A stretch of 64,000 bases of DNA from Saccharina japonica (GCA_008828725.1 MEHQ01002713.1:21414-85413), one strand, 5' to 3'. Counted from the first letter of the stretch, positions 12,701 through 27,700 are shown. A program made the numbers and translations. The notes: generated by a model from the letters alone, not told the origin.

Positions 12701-15700
12701 GGCCAAGACTGAGTGTTGTGTCTTGTCGGTTGTTACCTGATGTTCGTGCTTGTTGCACCCTGCATCTCTTGACTCCCCCATTCAAAGTTCGTCCGTATCA
12801 ATCCACAGGAGTTCATCGTGCTCCTCATTCAACTGTAAGCATCCACAACGGCTCTGCGTGTTGCAGCCGGTATTTTTGGGCTGTTGGATTATAAATTGAT
12901 GAACTGTCGAAGGTCGCCGTAATTCATGTTTGTCCCCATTTTTCCCGTCTGCGCGCCACACACCTGTTCCGGTCTCCATGCTTAGAGTGCTCGGTGTGCG
13001 TCTCCGGCTACGGCAGCGGAGCAGCGAACCAGTGCCACCGATGCACGGACAGCTTCAAGGCGGGGATTCTCTCCATTTTTGCGATATTGGCCGTGATAGC
13101 ACTTGCCACGACGGCGCTGTTGGTGGTGTATCTGGTGAGGACAATTGTGTTGCTGCGGTAGGGTTGTGGTACGACCGAAGGTATCCGACGTCCCTCCTCA
13201 TGCGAAGATATTGTGGACTTTACCCAGCAGAGGAACGATTGGTAGTTGCATTTTGAACGGTTGCCCCACCGTGTAGGGCCCCACAAGCACAGCCAGGATA
13301 CAAATAACATGCTGGCATGCTTGGAATGATGCAAAAGTTTCTGGTAGGTCCTCAATGTTTAGGAACTCAGCCTGTGAAAACTGTTGGGGCTTGAAAGGGC
13401 AACCACCAATGTTGCGTTACAGGCCTAACTTTGATACCGGTATTTTACATCGTGTGTGAACCTGCAGGATTGAGTCACGACCGTGCATTGACTGTTTTCA
13501 TATCGTATCCTTTCGTTCCCACCAACACTATCAGCACCTGTACAATCATGTCCTAACGCTACGTACGAAAGAGTCACCGGAGTTGATCTAGTTACCTTCT
13601 ATCAGGTTGTGTGTATCGCACAATGGTTCACTTCGTGATGGAAAAACTCCGCCCCCTGACATATTAACGAAGGTACCGAACCTCCAATGACAGCGATATA
13701 ATGTCCACATGCAAGGGGAGAGATACGGTGCAAGTCCCGAGAGTACCCGTTATCCGAGTGTCTCACCACTCCGCTTCAATTCTGAGGCCTACACACGGCG
13801 GAGAGGCCTCTGCAATCAAAGTTCGAACGCGAAACTCGAGATGTTTTACTAAATCCGAACATAACACATACCTCGCATCCAATTGGTTTGTTCATCCGGA
13901 TGTTGTCGGGGAATGATGCGCCTGTCTGGTTTGCCTCATCATGCCCACTGCTGTCGTTCGCACCCCTGTTGGAACCTTCGAAGACAGCCTCCGTAGCCGA
14001 GTTTACCACGGTATCACTGCCGTGGCAACACATATTCTCCAGCTGCAGTGTTGATATACTGCTGTTGTAGGTAGACCTCCTGGATAGGCGTATATTGCAG
14101 GGCCGTGCATTTTGTCAACAGGGTGTACAAAAAATGCCGACTCGATGCCTCGCGAACGTAGTAGAAACCGAATTATCGAACGAGCGAGTTTGGTTGCCCG
14201 TGTACTCAATAAGTGGCCTTTAGAACCCTACGCCTAACGTCAACCGGATGATAAACAAAACCCAAACATGAGGACACGTGGCCGCTGACAACGAGTATAC
14301 AGGTATTTTCTGCCTTCATGACGACCGTTTTTCATGGGAATCATTGGAGTAACGCGTGCTACGGTAGAGATAGCACTTTGCCGCTGAATTTTTCCTGAAC
14401 GATCGGGCTCCTTAATCATAATTCGTCGGACTTGAATTCTTGTGACGAAATATGTTTCAGACTATACTTCGGTCATGAGATTCCTCATCCGGCAGCACTT
14501 TTACTTCCCTCCGAAATCGTTGCTTTGGTGAGGCGTGACGCTCCTTAAGTGATGAGCTCATAAAAGACAGGGTGCACCTCCATCGTAGCATGTGTCGAGT
14601 CCGCATACCACACGAACGTGCATCTGTCCTGTTTCTCGTGAAACGTTCCAACCACGAGTTCAGTTTCCAACCAGCGTTATCCATCGCCACACTCATCGAT
14701 CAGCACCTCGTGGTGAAATTCTTCATCCAAGGTTTCCACCATCATGCAAATGAAGCATTCTGGTGGAAACCGTTTGGTCCTGAATCCGTAACGTGTGCAA
14801 GCGGTTTTCAAGAGACTATCCGCCAAACTGTCATGATATCATGTTGGGTTTCATCACCCCGCGCTTCATGTAAGACGGAGTGTATCCTGGTTTTGTTTTC
14901 TAACCTAAGCCGCATTTTGTTTTACCTTTGTGTGGTGTTTGATCGCTGCAAACAAATTACTCCTCCAGATCGGCGGAGGTGAGGCCGTCTCATCAACGGT
15001 TTACAGCACGAAGGAGAGTGTTCGAACGATCAAACGCCGAGGCTCCGTTCTTCTGACCCGCTCTGATGGTGGAGGCGTCATTGACTTCAACGCCCACTCT
15101 GACCTTAACAGCACGAAGTCGAGCGACATACACGGGGATGGGGTCGACTTGTCACGCGGAAATCGAATGAAAAATCCCGCTGTGCGCGGAAACGGCAGCG
15201 GCAGCACTATCCACAGCGTACCCGGGATCGACCCAGCCAGCAGCAGCAGTAGTAAAAACTTGGTAGGCCGTTCAGGCAGGACGCTACTTGCCGGAAGAGT
15301 ATTGACGAAGAAGTCGAGCTTCGCTAGGCGTGCGGCATCGGTACGGCCGCATTCGCCGACGATCAAACAAGCCCGTGGCGCGTTTATAACGCCTATAAGG
15401 CTCAGAGGTTCAGCCCCTTCGTCGACACCGCCTGAACAAAAATCACCGGAGACTGTCCGCGACGAAAACAGTCACGGCGAAGATGCAACTCGTAGCACTG
15501 CTGTCCATCGCCATGCCAATTCCTCTGGTATCCCCGGGGAACATTGGACCTCTGAGCTACAGCAAGGTGATCGAGCTCCTCCACCGACTGAGGAGGGGCT
15601 CGAGATCTCGACGGAAACCACATGGCAGCCGCAGCCGAGCCGAGACCAAGCAGACGTCGAGGGGCCAGTAAGAACCGTAGCGCAGCCGAGGTCTTTAGAC

Positions 15701-18700
15701 GGCAATCGGGCCGAGAACAGGGACGGGGCGAACACAGCTGCAACGAAAATCGGGAATATGCTGACGGAACTCCCCCTGTCCAAGCTCAAGATCGTGATAG
15801 GTACCCTTCAAGAACGTTGAACAGACCGCGATCTGGATCATTTAGACACAACCCATATATGTACATACATTCGTCTGAAACATGGTGTCCAAGGGCCACA
15901 CCGTGGGCACAGTCGTCGAACATTGCAAATATTGTACCCTGCAAGCTGTGCGCGAGCGCCGTGTCCCGTAGATCGATTCCACCAGGCTCTCATGGACCAA
16001 ATATCGCAGAACAAAATGCAGAATTAGGTTTCTGGCTTACCCGAACAAGTTTAATAGGACGCCCTGGACTGTGCGTTCCGTGCAAGCAACAAACCAAACA
16101 CACTAACATATATTCCTTGTCCGCTCGTTCTCCCATGTCCCCTGTACACCTTGCCACCGTCATCCTAACCCACCAACCACCGTCGCTGGGGAGGGCAGTG
16201 GTCTGGCAGATTTCAGCTGCGGTGAGCCTACAGGATGCGTGCAACGATAGATATCTTTACACATACATGTATTCATCTTCTTCGTGATACAGCTCGTCTA
16301 AGAACATACAACCTAACATCGTCGCAATGTATATATTATCTGTTAGTGATATTGACTTCGAGGTACACGTATTGTCTATTAACTGTTGCACCTTTGGTTT
16401 GAACAAATTCTTGGGGCTGGGTGACCTCCATTGTGCCCCACATATGAATACTCGTAAGAAAGTTGGGTTATTTCTATCGTAGAATGCATGTAACGTGTTA
16501 CCTGACCACATTATATATAATAATATAATCTATTTTGACTACTCCTATATGCGGTACCGGTATTATAATACGTACCTGATATACGTCGCAAGCTATCCAC
16601 AGTTTGTCATACATGATTATCCCTGTCTTGTCGCGTAAATCGCGAGGCGTGAGGTTTATCGAAGATCTATCAGTATGGACGGCTAGTGTGGGTACTACTG
16701 TAAGCCATATGCGCAAACCCGACGAATCTAAAACAGGAGTGGTCCTCATGCCATGTATTACTTCAGTCGTATGGCCATAGAACCTTGCACCTTTACAGCT
16801 ATTAGTGGGAAGGGAGCAAGGGAATAATCCTGTTGCCGCGGCTTGTCCCCGATGACGGTGAGGTTCAACCTACACCCTGTGTCTAATTATTTTGTTTGCG
16901 GTAAAATGTTAAAATACATGCCTTGAAACCAAAACAGAAACGAAAAATGTGTTGTGTAATTTGTTATTTATAATAGGTTTGTTTTGGAAGAATATATGCA
17001 TTAGACAGTAGCAGTGACTGGGTACCTTGTCGGTACGCTGACGGCGCAAGATGCAGCTTTGCTTTCATTCCTCTAAGTCACAGAGTGCAAAGTCGTTTGT
17101 TCAGTCTCGTGTTTGGGACAACATTTCGAACTTAAGGGATACTTACAGCATCCACCGCCCGAAACGGCCTGGGCTGCTACGGTGTGGGATGCGCTTTATC
17201 CTATAAGGCTTAGATTGGGTGTGGTGATTGGGTAACCGTTTACCAGTGGCCCATCGGACTGAAATCCTTAACAGATGGCTTCGTCGGAAGAACATGGGTT
17301 GTAGTGGTTGTGAGTTTGAATCTCACCACCACCATGAAAACGAATTTTCATTAAATAAAACTATTTTCCACATGGTAAGAATCTGAAAACCCTTCTGGAT
17401 CCTCTAAAATAATGACCGCATGTTGTGTCGATCCGTACACCCGGCCCGTGTTAAGGGGGGAGAGTGTTACAAGGAATATTTTGGGTAGGTTGTTATCTAA
17501 CCTTTCACCAGTATCCTCACGGACTAATGCCAAAACAATTACGAAGAGTGTTATTAGGCTTTGATTGCATAGGTAATTTGATGTGTAGGTACACAGGTGC
17601 ACTTGTTTTCAGCGACACCGAACCGCTGTGAGCATCGTCGCCCTGCCGCAACCACGAATCGAGCACAGTTGCCAGTTCACCCTTCAAGGTATGCGATTCC
17701 TGCCACTGGGGTCGACCATCTATTCTACATTATACACGTAAACGCTTGGCTGTGAAGGTCCCCTCTCAATTCGTGGTGAGACACTCATTCATTAAGGCAT
17801 ATGAAAAACCTGGTAGATATCAATGTGGTGTGCACGCCCCCCCCAAGGTCTGTGGAATATATATATATTATGTACAAAAACTTTTTAGAAAACTTCAAAA
17901 ACCTCTCGGTCACTTTCGATGTTGATTATTTTTCACAGTCAACAGTTTGCTAGGGGAGTAATCCGTTCACTATTCCCTATACTGTAGTGTACTTGTTGTC
18001 CATTCTGAGCAGGATAAAAATCTGCCTGGCCAATCGACTACAGACAAGTATCCGCGCTCAAACAATACAAGCCGGTTGGCTGTGAAGAGGATTTTTTCCA
18101 AAGCAATACGAGAAGAGTGCGGAAACACTCCTTCAGTATGGCATGTTTCGTACTTGTACATGTCCACCGCGATGATACGAAAGAGTACCAGCACATAAAA
18201 CATTATTTGGTCTCCATCAACGATACCATACGACCTGAAATCAACCCTACCGTGACGGTGTAATCACATTCATATAAACTGATCACAATTCACTCAACCT
18301 TGTGAATGAACGTAGCTCCGTCTTACCTGAATTCTGCGCTCCATCGATTTCTGTATTAACGGGACCTCTGGCTTTCACCGGATTATTCTAGGAAACGCCA
18401 GCCGCATCGTGCTGCTGTAGTTTGATTTTTTGTCTTGTCGCGACGCGATAATTTCGCTTATTCAATAAACAGCGATTGCATATTTGGTCGTTCTCCCACT
18501 CTATAGACTGCCCAAGGTACTGTCTATACCGTTGTTGAGCATGCCATACACCTGGTGCAACTAAACTAATAATGTCATGGTATTACCATGTCCAGCGGGC
18601 TACCAAGCGCACACATAAGTATGCACGTGTATGCGCCATTGAATGCCAACACTCTCACCATACATCCGGTGTTTCATATACGCTGATACGCCTCGTGTAA

Positions 18701-21700
18701 GCATACTTGAAATATCATGGTATATTGACATTCGTACTACTAGGAATACACAACTTATAGATGTAAAAGTGCCATTGACCGTGATCACTCTGTGCAGTGT
18801 TGCGGGTATCGTAGTATCTCTGCCTTCGCTTGCGGGGAGTGCGATGACCATTCCTGTGTGCAGTGCGCATGTTCGTCATTATCATATATTGAAAAACAAA
18901 ACATTTTACTCTCAGTATGTAGGTTGTTCCTCTTTTTTTTTCTTGTTTCCAGCTGCATGAGTGCGGGATGCTTTTATGACCTGCATCGACAGCTCATCCG
19001 TTTGGCTAGTGCGTGCACTCAGATTGACGTCTGCACACTACTGGCGCTCCCCATGAAAAATTGGTTCCTCCGTCCACTCTGTCCCTATAGGTCCGTCGTC
19101 CATCTCACTCGAAGGTACCTATTATGCACGTGTACGATTACAGCGGTATCTGGCACGAGAAAGAGTGACTTCTCTAGCGCTGTATACTACCTGGTAGGTA
19201 AATATGGTAATCTTGAAGCGGCGAAACGACGCTTGTCTCACCTCGAACGTCCCTCGAGCCGTCTCTTTACACGTACAACCTCGGCTCGAGAGCGGCAGAT
19301 ACTGAAATACCACGTAAGAACGTATCGGTCATATTGGGATGCGTGGTTGTCGACGTTTGCGAAAACACGGCAAGCCCCGTGTCTTGCTTGATCCGTCTCC
19401 TTTCATTCAGTTTCATGGTCTGTGCTGTAATTCCTCGATAATTCGCAAAATATGAAATCACGATATGTCTGGCCAATAATCGTCTTGAAAGCTGGGGCAG
19501 CATTGTGGGTTGGTGTGTTCTACAAGTTGACCACCACGACCCCGTGCGGCATCGACTTGGTAGCTCCACCTACGTGATGAACCAACCAGCCGCTACCACA
19601 ACAAAGTTTAATTATCAAATAGGCGCACAAAATAGAACCAACATGACTGGTTCTCTCTAACGAAGAAACAGCAGATTATTCTCGTGAGGTTCCCTTTCAC
19701 ACAATAGTCCTCTCCACTTAGTGAAATCCATCGTACCTTCGATAAACTGTTTCGCCCCTTGTTCAAAACTGCACCCCAAATCCATCCTTCGATGCTTGTT
19801 TTCGGGAAAGAAACTAAAAACGAAAATGCTATCGAAAAAACTTTATTGCAAAGTAAGGGCCCATATTAACGAGCATAAACTAAATTCAATTTGGAAAAAA
19901 TAAAATTCAAATTCGCTTCTCATTGGTCAGCACACGCACCAGCATCAAATATTAGGATATTGGGGTCTAATCAATTTGAATTGGACGAAAACACCAAGAA
20001 GGTCCTAGGACCTTCTTTTGGGTGGAATTGAAATCAAATTGAGGAGTTGGCACGACTTGGACCGGGATGTCCACGGTGAGCAAACGCCCCCGGTACAATC
20101 TGGTCATTTCTTGGCCACATCGATGACCACGACCGAGGCGACAACGCGTGAACCACGACGCGAGGCCACCGAGACAACAGCCGCGCCCACGCTTACAGGC
20201 CATAGCACACCGTACCCCGGCGGTGGCGCCTCGAAAGCAATCATGGCGGTCGCAAACCCAACTTTTCAACCCGCTCGATGCGCCAACCCGACCAAAAACC
20301 GAGCGATCGACGCAAAAACAGCAGGATACGTTCAAGATTTTGATAGCACCACCGCCGTCCCTGTCTCGCCCGTGGCGTTCCAGGGATCTCTACGCCCGCC
20401 CAGGAGACCCTGAGAGCGATAGCTTCCTAGCCTGGGCCGCTGAAAGCAAAACCATGCTGGCGACGGCGCGCACGCGCCGACGCATGCCTTCCCTCTCGTC
20501 TTCTCTCGGCGATTTGTTTCACCCCAGGCTGTGACGCATGCTGCGTTTTTTTTATTTCAGAAATATTTGAACGAGCAATTCACTATTTCCCCATAGGACG
20601 CAAACCAGTTTTTTGTTTGCGAAATCACATCCAAATAGGATTAAATTTTCCAAATTGAATTTTCTGCTGTCTTGGATAAGATGGGCCCTATAGCCATGAG
20701 AGTTTTCATCTGACAGCACCTCGACTTCCCGCCCAAATCCGTTTTTGATTGGGGTACAGCGCTCCTCAAGGGACCACCCTCAGCAACGAAATGTGGTACT
20801 CAAAAATTGCACGTATACATCAGTGTTGTTCTAGGCAGGAACCCAAACAATCCTATGGCGGTGAACATAAAAACAACGGTATACATAAAAAACAATACGA
20901 CAGTCACCCGTCAGAGAATTTCCAAGCGGCTGAACATGAAGACATTTCAAGTGTCGCATCACCAGTCTGAAACGTACCCGGAGTAGTACGGCGCGTGGAG
21001 ACGGCAGCATGGCGGCACTCGTTTTACTGCTGCACCATAGTTTCAGGACGCTGATTGCTAACGCAGTCGTCGTTTGTTTAAGATTGATGTCTATGTACAT
21101 TGGAGGCGCGGTACTACAGGAGAGGCAAGTTTGGACCCGTTGTTTTTCTGGTGGGCGAACGCATTTCTTACCAATGGAACTTCATGGAGTTTGCTTGTTG
21201 TTCTATTATACGAAGCACATACTTACTATATATGTAACCACGACACAGTCTTCTTCGATAGGTGGCACTCTTTTTTTTTAATCAAGGTTATGCGTGGGGT
21301 GCGCTGTAGTGCTTCCTCCCTAAGCGAGTAGCCTCAGACAATATTCAATGCCGCCCTACCGTAGCATGCATCATGTGTCTTTACAACGAGTCACACATCA
21401 TCAACCTTCACGAATTCACGCGTCTCGCCCACTGTCGTCCTTCCTCCACACCACTCCCTATGTCTGACGCTGCTGTGCCATCGCTGATTTATGACGTTTT
21501 CCACTACAAATGGCGAAACCGCCAATACCGTTCGGGGGTAAACAGTTTTCCAACATCACGAACGTAGCGTACCCGCCAATCTACGAGAAGTTCCTCTCCA
21601 TTATCGGGATATTTTCCCTGGATCTGGCCTGGATTCTCTCGGCTGCGTGCCTAACACCTGAGGTCAACTTTTACGACAAGTTACTGTGAGTACATGTTTT

Positions 21701-24700
21701 AAACCGCATTGAGTATGCGGCGTTCAAACCTTCAATAGGTCGACTACCTCCCTAATCGTTTTGGGACCCCGATATGGAGGTCAAAGCAACAACGCTTGAT
21801 CCACCAACCGTCTATGAGCAGCGTGGAAACCCTGGCAAACAGGTTGGGTCTGGTCTGGAACTGTGTTATTACATATTCATATATTCAATATCAAGTAACG
21901 AAGTGGTATAGTCTCTAGCCAATCACACCGTTGCCGTTGCTGCAATGGTTACTTTTTGTGTTTCAGTTTTTGTCCTATGAACTCTCAAGAGGGTTAAGGC
22001 TGCGATGCGCGTACAATCTGGAAGTGTAGTACAAGTTTCAAGCCCTATCGTCTTCCACCCCATGTACTCCCTCGTTGCTGCGTGTGAGCTTCAAACGACA
22101 TTTTTGTATCAAGAGGCGTCGTTTACCAACGTTAATGTACGTTGTCCATGGGCATCGTATACCCGCCTTCACATGTCCAGTATATAGTGGTTGACGACCA
22201 CGGTTGTCGAGTGGGGTATATAGGTCCTTACGCGAGGAGCTTGTGAAACGTCAGATGGGGCACCGTTAACATCGATTGGCTTGTTGGCTTGCTCGGTCGC
22301 TTGGCACTGAGATTATGTTGCCTAACGGCTGTCTCGAACTGGAGTAAACACTGTGCGCTTGGGGCCCTTAGGTGAAAAGGCTAACAAAACCGGCCCTAAA
22401 CAATGCTTAAGGGGTACACTAGTGCCGTTTTCGTTGGAATTTTGATTTTAACTGCTGGTGTTATCCCCCGACGAATCTCACGATATCATAAACACTTGAA
22501 TGGTCAGTTGTTTTCGACCGGTTAAACCCTTCAAATGAGCAATGGTAGTTCTTGGAAGCAAACCCATTGTAGGATGAGCGAATACATATGTTCACCGGGT
22601 CTTGCGAAATAAATTTAAAGTTCACGGCCTTCTTCAAGGTCGTGCCTCGGGTGAAATATTGACCTCGTAATGCGAGGAACTCTGCGAATATCGCACCACC
22701 CCTTTTGCGGCATTGCTCTGGCGAATGTTACCGCTTTTTTCAAGTGGGTATCTGCGTCACATACGATGGATATACCCCAGGGGCTTCCTTGACTCTTGGC
22801 GTTCGGATGCCCCGGTACTTGCTCATTTGGTTTTCTAATAGGGGCCGGTGGTTGGTCCACACAGTTATCTAAATATCAAAGCAACGGCGCCCAAACAATA
22901 TCAGCTCACTAATCTGCAATTGGCCATGTTCGGGGACATCTTCTGCGCGCTATAAACAGTTAACGAACATTATCCGTTCACGATCTTGACATTTGACCAT
23001 ATGGATGACATGCTCTGCGCCCGCCTATGTCCCTGCCCACTCCTTCCGTATACCCATGCCCCTCCCCCACGCTGTTAAAACTGCTCTTCAACTAGAATGG
23101 TGACCATCGGGCCGCTGATCGTTCTCGGACTACTTGGCGTCACGTTCCGCATCGGAGCTAGGCAGGTTACGCCCGTTGCAACCGACCTAACGATAATCCC
23201 AAACGCACGCAGCAGGCCTCAATCAGGCACAAACGTGCTCCAAGCGATGGAAAGCGTTGAATCAGATCCAGGAACACACAGGGAAAAAACCTCGGACAGT
23301 CCTTCGTTCCATAGTTCCTCCCGAGTAACGGGGCTACCTAGATTTGGGCCGGTTCTGCAGAACGGCAGACCCACGGTGGGTTCAGGAGATACGATGACAT
23401 TGTCGCGTAGCGAGCACCCGACAGCGAGAGCGACCAACTTTGGGGGGGAAGGGAAATCAGCTGTCGGAGATCGAAAGTCTTCGGACGGCGATACTGTCAA
23501 TCACCGGGACAGCGTCTCGGAGCAAGCTCGTGCTTCAGCGGGATCCTCTACCTCTCCTGTTTCTGAAGAGATCGCGCTCGGCCAAACGGAGCCGTCGCTG
23601 GGGAGCGTGTTGGGAACCGCGACCGAAAACCAGGCAAACACGGAGGAGGTAAAACCAGCACACTATTCCGCTGGTGGTGTGATGTTCAGTAAATGTAATC
23701 ACATGGTTCAACGAAAACAATATTCAAGTTTGCTGGCTCTCGCCCTATGTATGTACAAGCTTTGTGGGACAAGAAACATTATCTAACAGTGTCGTCGCGT
23801 CCCTAAAGGCACCGGTACTTGTATTGTAACAATGTCTGTTCACGGCTGTGGGCCTATATCTCACCTATGGTGGCCATCACAGTTGTCCATATCCACGTGA
23901 GACCCAACAACAAGTTTCTCCCGCAAATATGTTTACACATCACAAGAGGTAAAGGTTACTCTACGGTCCAGTATTACGTACCAGATGTATGTGTACAAAG
24001 GATATAATCGTATGTCATACGGTACATAACCAGCAGAAATAGTGGCAATCACATGAATAGGGTATTCACGACGTGTTAGCAAGGATAATCGTATGCTCAT
24101 TACCGTCTACCTTGCTGCTGCTGCTGCTGTGTCCCTTATATTCGGGTTGCGCCATTACCCCCCTCTTTCAGGACCGTTTGGGAGGGCTTTTTGCGCGACA
24201 CACGACAATGACCCTCATCCTTTTGTACCTGGTCTACAGTCAAGTTTCCACTGTGGTGAGTGTATGTGGACTTTACTTAAACACTGCAATAGAGACAAAA
24301 AAACGTGAGCCTACTACTGGTATGGCAACGTGGTGTTCCAGTAGTTGTATAGAGTCGAAAGGACAGTATATGAGGCCAACGACAATGCGTAGCTGCTTCA
24401 GACATTTGAGGCCATGATTGAGAGTCATGGAGGGAAAATTGGGTGTTCTAATACATATAGTCTAAACTTCATGACACCGAGATCCCAACGACAAAGTGAC
24501 GTTCTCAATGCTTGGGGTATCATCACGCGTAGTTTAAATACAGCCCACGACGGCCGAGAGTAGGTCCCAACGATGTGTAGTCCAAGGCGCATGGAATGGA
24601 GCCAACAACGGTGAAGAGTTTCGTCCACAAATTGGAATAAACTGAAGCCTCGACCAGACGACGAACAACTAAGGCGAAAAAAATGGTTCCGAGGTCTAGT

Positions 24701-27700
24701 GCGAAGTCGAGTGTCAAAACGAACCAGGTATAACCGTGACAATGAGGGTATGCCAACAGTTGGGCCAATAGTGAAGAGCGTGTACAGCGGAGCCCGCGAT
24801 GGTCAAAGGAGCTTTTCCCAATCGTTTGGGTCCATATATTCCCGTTGATTGGACGATGTCGTAGAGATTAGGGCTCTTCTAAAGAACTGAACTTGTAAGA
24901 ATACTGTGACCAGGGGCATCACCCGACTAACTGTGGACGGTATCCGTCCCAGCGACGGTGCAAAAACGCACAGGCGAACCGCTGTTCCTTATGAGTATAA
25001 TCTCCCACGTATCGATCCTTCGATCCCCTTCAGCAGTTACCGCCTACCTGTACCGTCATCGTCTATTGGCATAGACCGAATGATCGAAGCTGCTGTACAC
25101 TGGTGGCGCATGCTACGGTACGGGCTCTGTGGCCTCGTCATTTTATTATAGAATACAAGCAACATACCTCACACAAACTGCCCGAGATGAAAGCAAAACG
25201 TATCCACTCAACTGCTGTGTGAATAAGTTCCAAACCCGTGAGGGTATCGCGAACTGTACTGAGTGAGCAATGTTGATTTTCGCACGATTTTCGGGGTCGG
25301 CCACCGGACACTAGAAAAACTGTGGCAAACACTGATGTTGGGCACTTCTTACCGGGGCATGAGTCAGGGTCCATATTCACATTTTCAACACTCGCGCGGG
25401 TGGAGCCTTGATGTGGGCTTGTTTGAAGTTTCCACAGGAAAACCGGTTGTACGGGAAACATGGCAACTGGTAGTAATATTAGTCAACACTGGCCCTAAAC
25501 GTCTGGAGGAAAATACTTTTCGTAGTGCAAGAAGTCAGCTTAGATTTCGCGTGGCGCTAGTGCCAGTATTGACGCAGCAGATGTATGTTCCTAACATACG
25601 AAAGGTGCTAACATCTATTAGGTCGATTTTCACTGCTGCTGTCAGACCCAATGCGTGAGTTCTCAATTGTACTTGTTGACGCGAAAGCGGCAGGGTGCAG
25701 CTACTTTACCCACTGAGAGTAAACTCATACTGATCAACTCGTTAACAATGGACGTGTGTGTAGTTTATTTTGTGTCCTGCGGATATACCATACGAGTTCT
25801 CCTACCGTATACACGAGTTATCACAAATAAAAAATAGCGACACCACTTCATTCAGTAGTAGCAGGCAGAAGCATTTGAGAGCGTGATATTCAGGTGGTTT
25901 GGCGCTGCTGATAAAGCAGAGGAGGACTGTTAATATTTGATTTTAAAATTAATATATCACATGTGTTTGATACGCTCATATCAAATGTGTCGCACCGCCT
26001 GCAGGTATTCCAGACGTTCTCGTGCAAAGGTTTTCCCGAGATCAACAAAAGCTTCCTCAGAGCAGACCTAAGCATTCAGTGCGACACTGACACGCACAAG
26101 GCGTACAGGATATACGCCGCCATCATGATATTCCTCTGTGAGTGTTTGACATGATTAGTCCAGAAAGACCCGACTCCATCAAAACTTGGCCCAGCTGGGG
26201 GGGGTCCTTGTTGCTCAGGGCCTAATATATAGCCTCGAGTTTGAGCTTTATGTTTGCATTCTGAATATTTTCCTAAACCGTTTGTTGCTGGAATGCATGA
26301 TCTGGGAACGGCGTCAGACGTAAAACAATATATACGGCCGTCCATCAGTGGACCACACGTGGCATTCCTGGGGTGCGGGGGTAGGGGGCATGAGCGATGT
26401 GCCATGTAACGAGCTGTACGACTGTGAAGCTTTGTGGTATGCATTGCAACTGTGCTACTGCTTCGCCTCGATGTACACTCGTGTATGTGCCCAAGGTAAC
26501 ACCCAAGACAACGGTCACCTTGAGATGAGTCAGATGAGTCAGCCGACCACGGTCGGCGAGAACTCCGAGGAGAACGATGTAACTTCGTATTGCGCTCGTG
26601 ACGCAAAACGATTCTATGCTGTAGCTTGCACACCGAACATGGGTAATTCTGGACGCTTGCGGTTGCCGTTGCTGCGGTCGTCACGTTTTCGTTCGTCAAC
26701 TTTTTTGTTTCGAGGTCAAACATTGGGTTTGAGATGCCATATATATGCGTACTACAGTAGTGGTGATGATTCAGGTATTGCCGTGCACAGGTAACATCCA
26801 AACGTTCGTGATCACTGTGATATCGCCAGCCGATACGTTGAACAGGAATGCCGTACTACCTTCAGCACCTCATATCCTGTATATAGCATACACTCAGCCA
26901 AAACTGGAAACCAAGCCCGAGCTTGACCGACATACGAAGACTTGCCTAACATTTACCCGGCCCTTCTTCGACGCTGGAAGCTAGACTTCGTCCACATGTT
27001 TTCATGGTTTATTTCGGTAGTGTGCTGTGTTGTTTCTTATGCGTCATCCCACGGTAGGGGTCGTAGGGTTTTACTTGAATGGCTTTGACCGGTTGGTCTC
27101 CTCAAGCTAGCAAATACCGCTTAGTAATAGTGCTTCTAGTAGTAAGCCTGGTTGCTACTCTACGAGTATCGTTTGGTGCCTAGGACAGGTGGTACTAACA
27201 GCAGTAATCGAAGACATGTTTCGGGTGAGATATGGAGCACTTTATGTGAGGAACCCATAACGCAACACCCCACCGTGTCACTTTCGGGAATATTTTGTTT
27301 TTGTTATCGACGTAGACGTTACACCTTCCCATTCCTTGCCTCAAGGGCATACATGGACGATGATTATTGTGATCAAGCCAACGGCCCTGACAACACATTT
27401 CACGTACAGCGCCACTCATTGTACCACTCGTCCTTCTATGTTCGTTGCGCATTTGCGTCGACCGCTCCTCCACACGCTTGCAGACCCCCTCGGCATTCCC
27501 GCGGCCTTTTACTTCCTTCTTTCGCGTCAAGGATCTTCGATCAACCCACCAACCGACAAGGTTGTGAAGGAGCTAAGAGGCACACAGCACGTCGTGGTAA
27601 GCACGGTATGGTGGGGACGACATGTTGAGGAACCATAATCGAATGTAGTTTGTAAACATGCGGGGGTACGCGGGTTTGGGTTTTAATCGTGGGTTTTGAT

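Noticed and set aside
18792..19391. 199-codon plus-strand open frame in intron 12
   Set aside because: Cys/Arg-rich with no recognised domain. Overlapping minus-strand frames are also open, so composition explains it.
24375..24850. Apparent degenerate tandem repeat around CCAACGAC motifs
   Set aside because: Units could not be aligned with a consistent period by eye.
26076..26801. 241-codon minus-strand open frame, the longest intronic one
   Set aside because: Overlaps exon 16 antisense and has no motif. The plus strand over the same place is also open.
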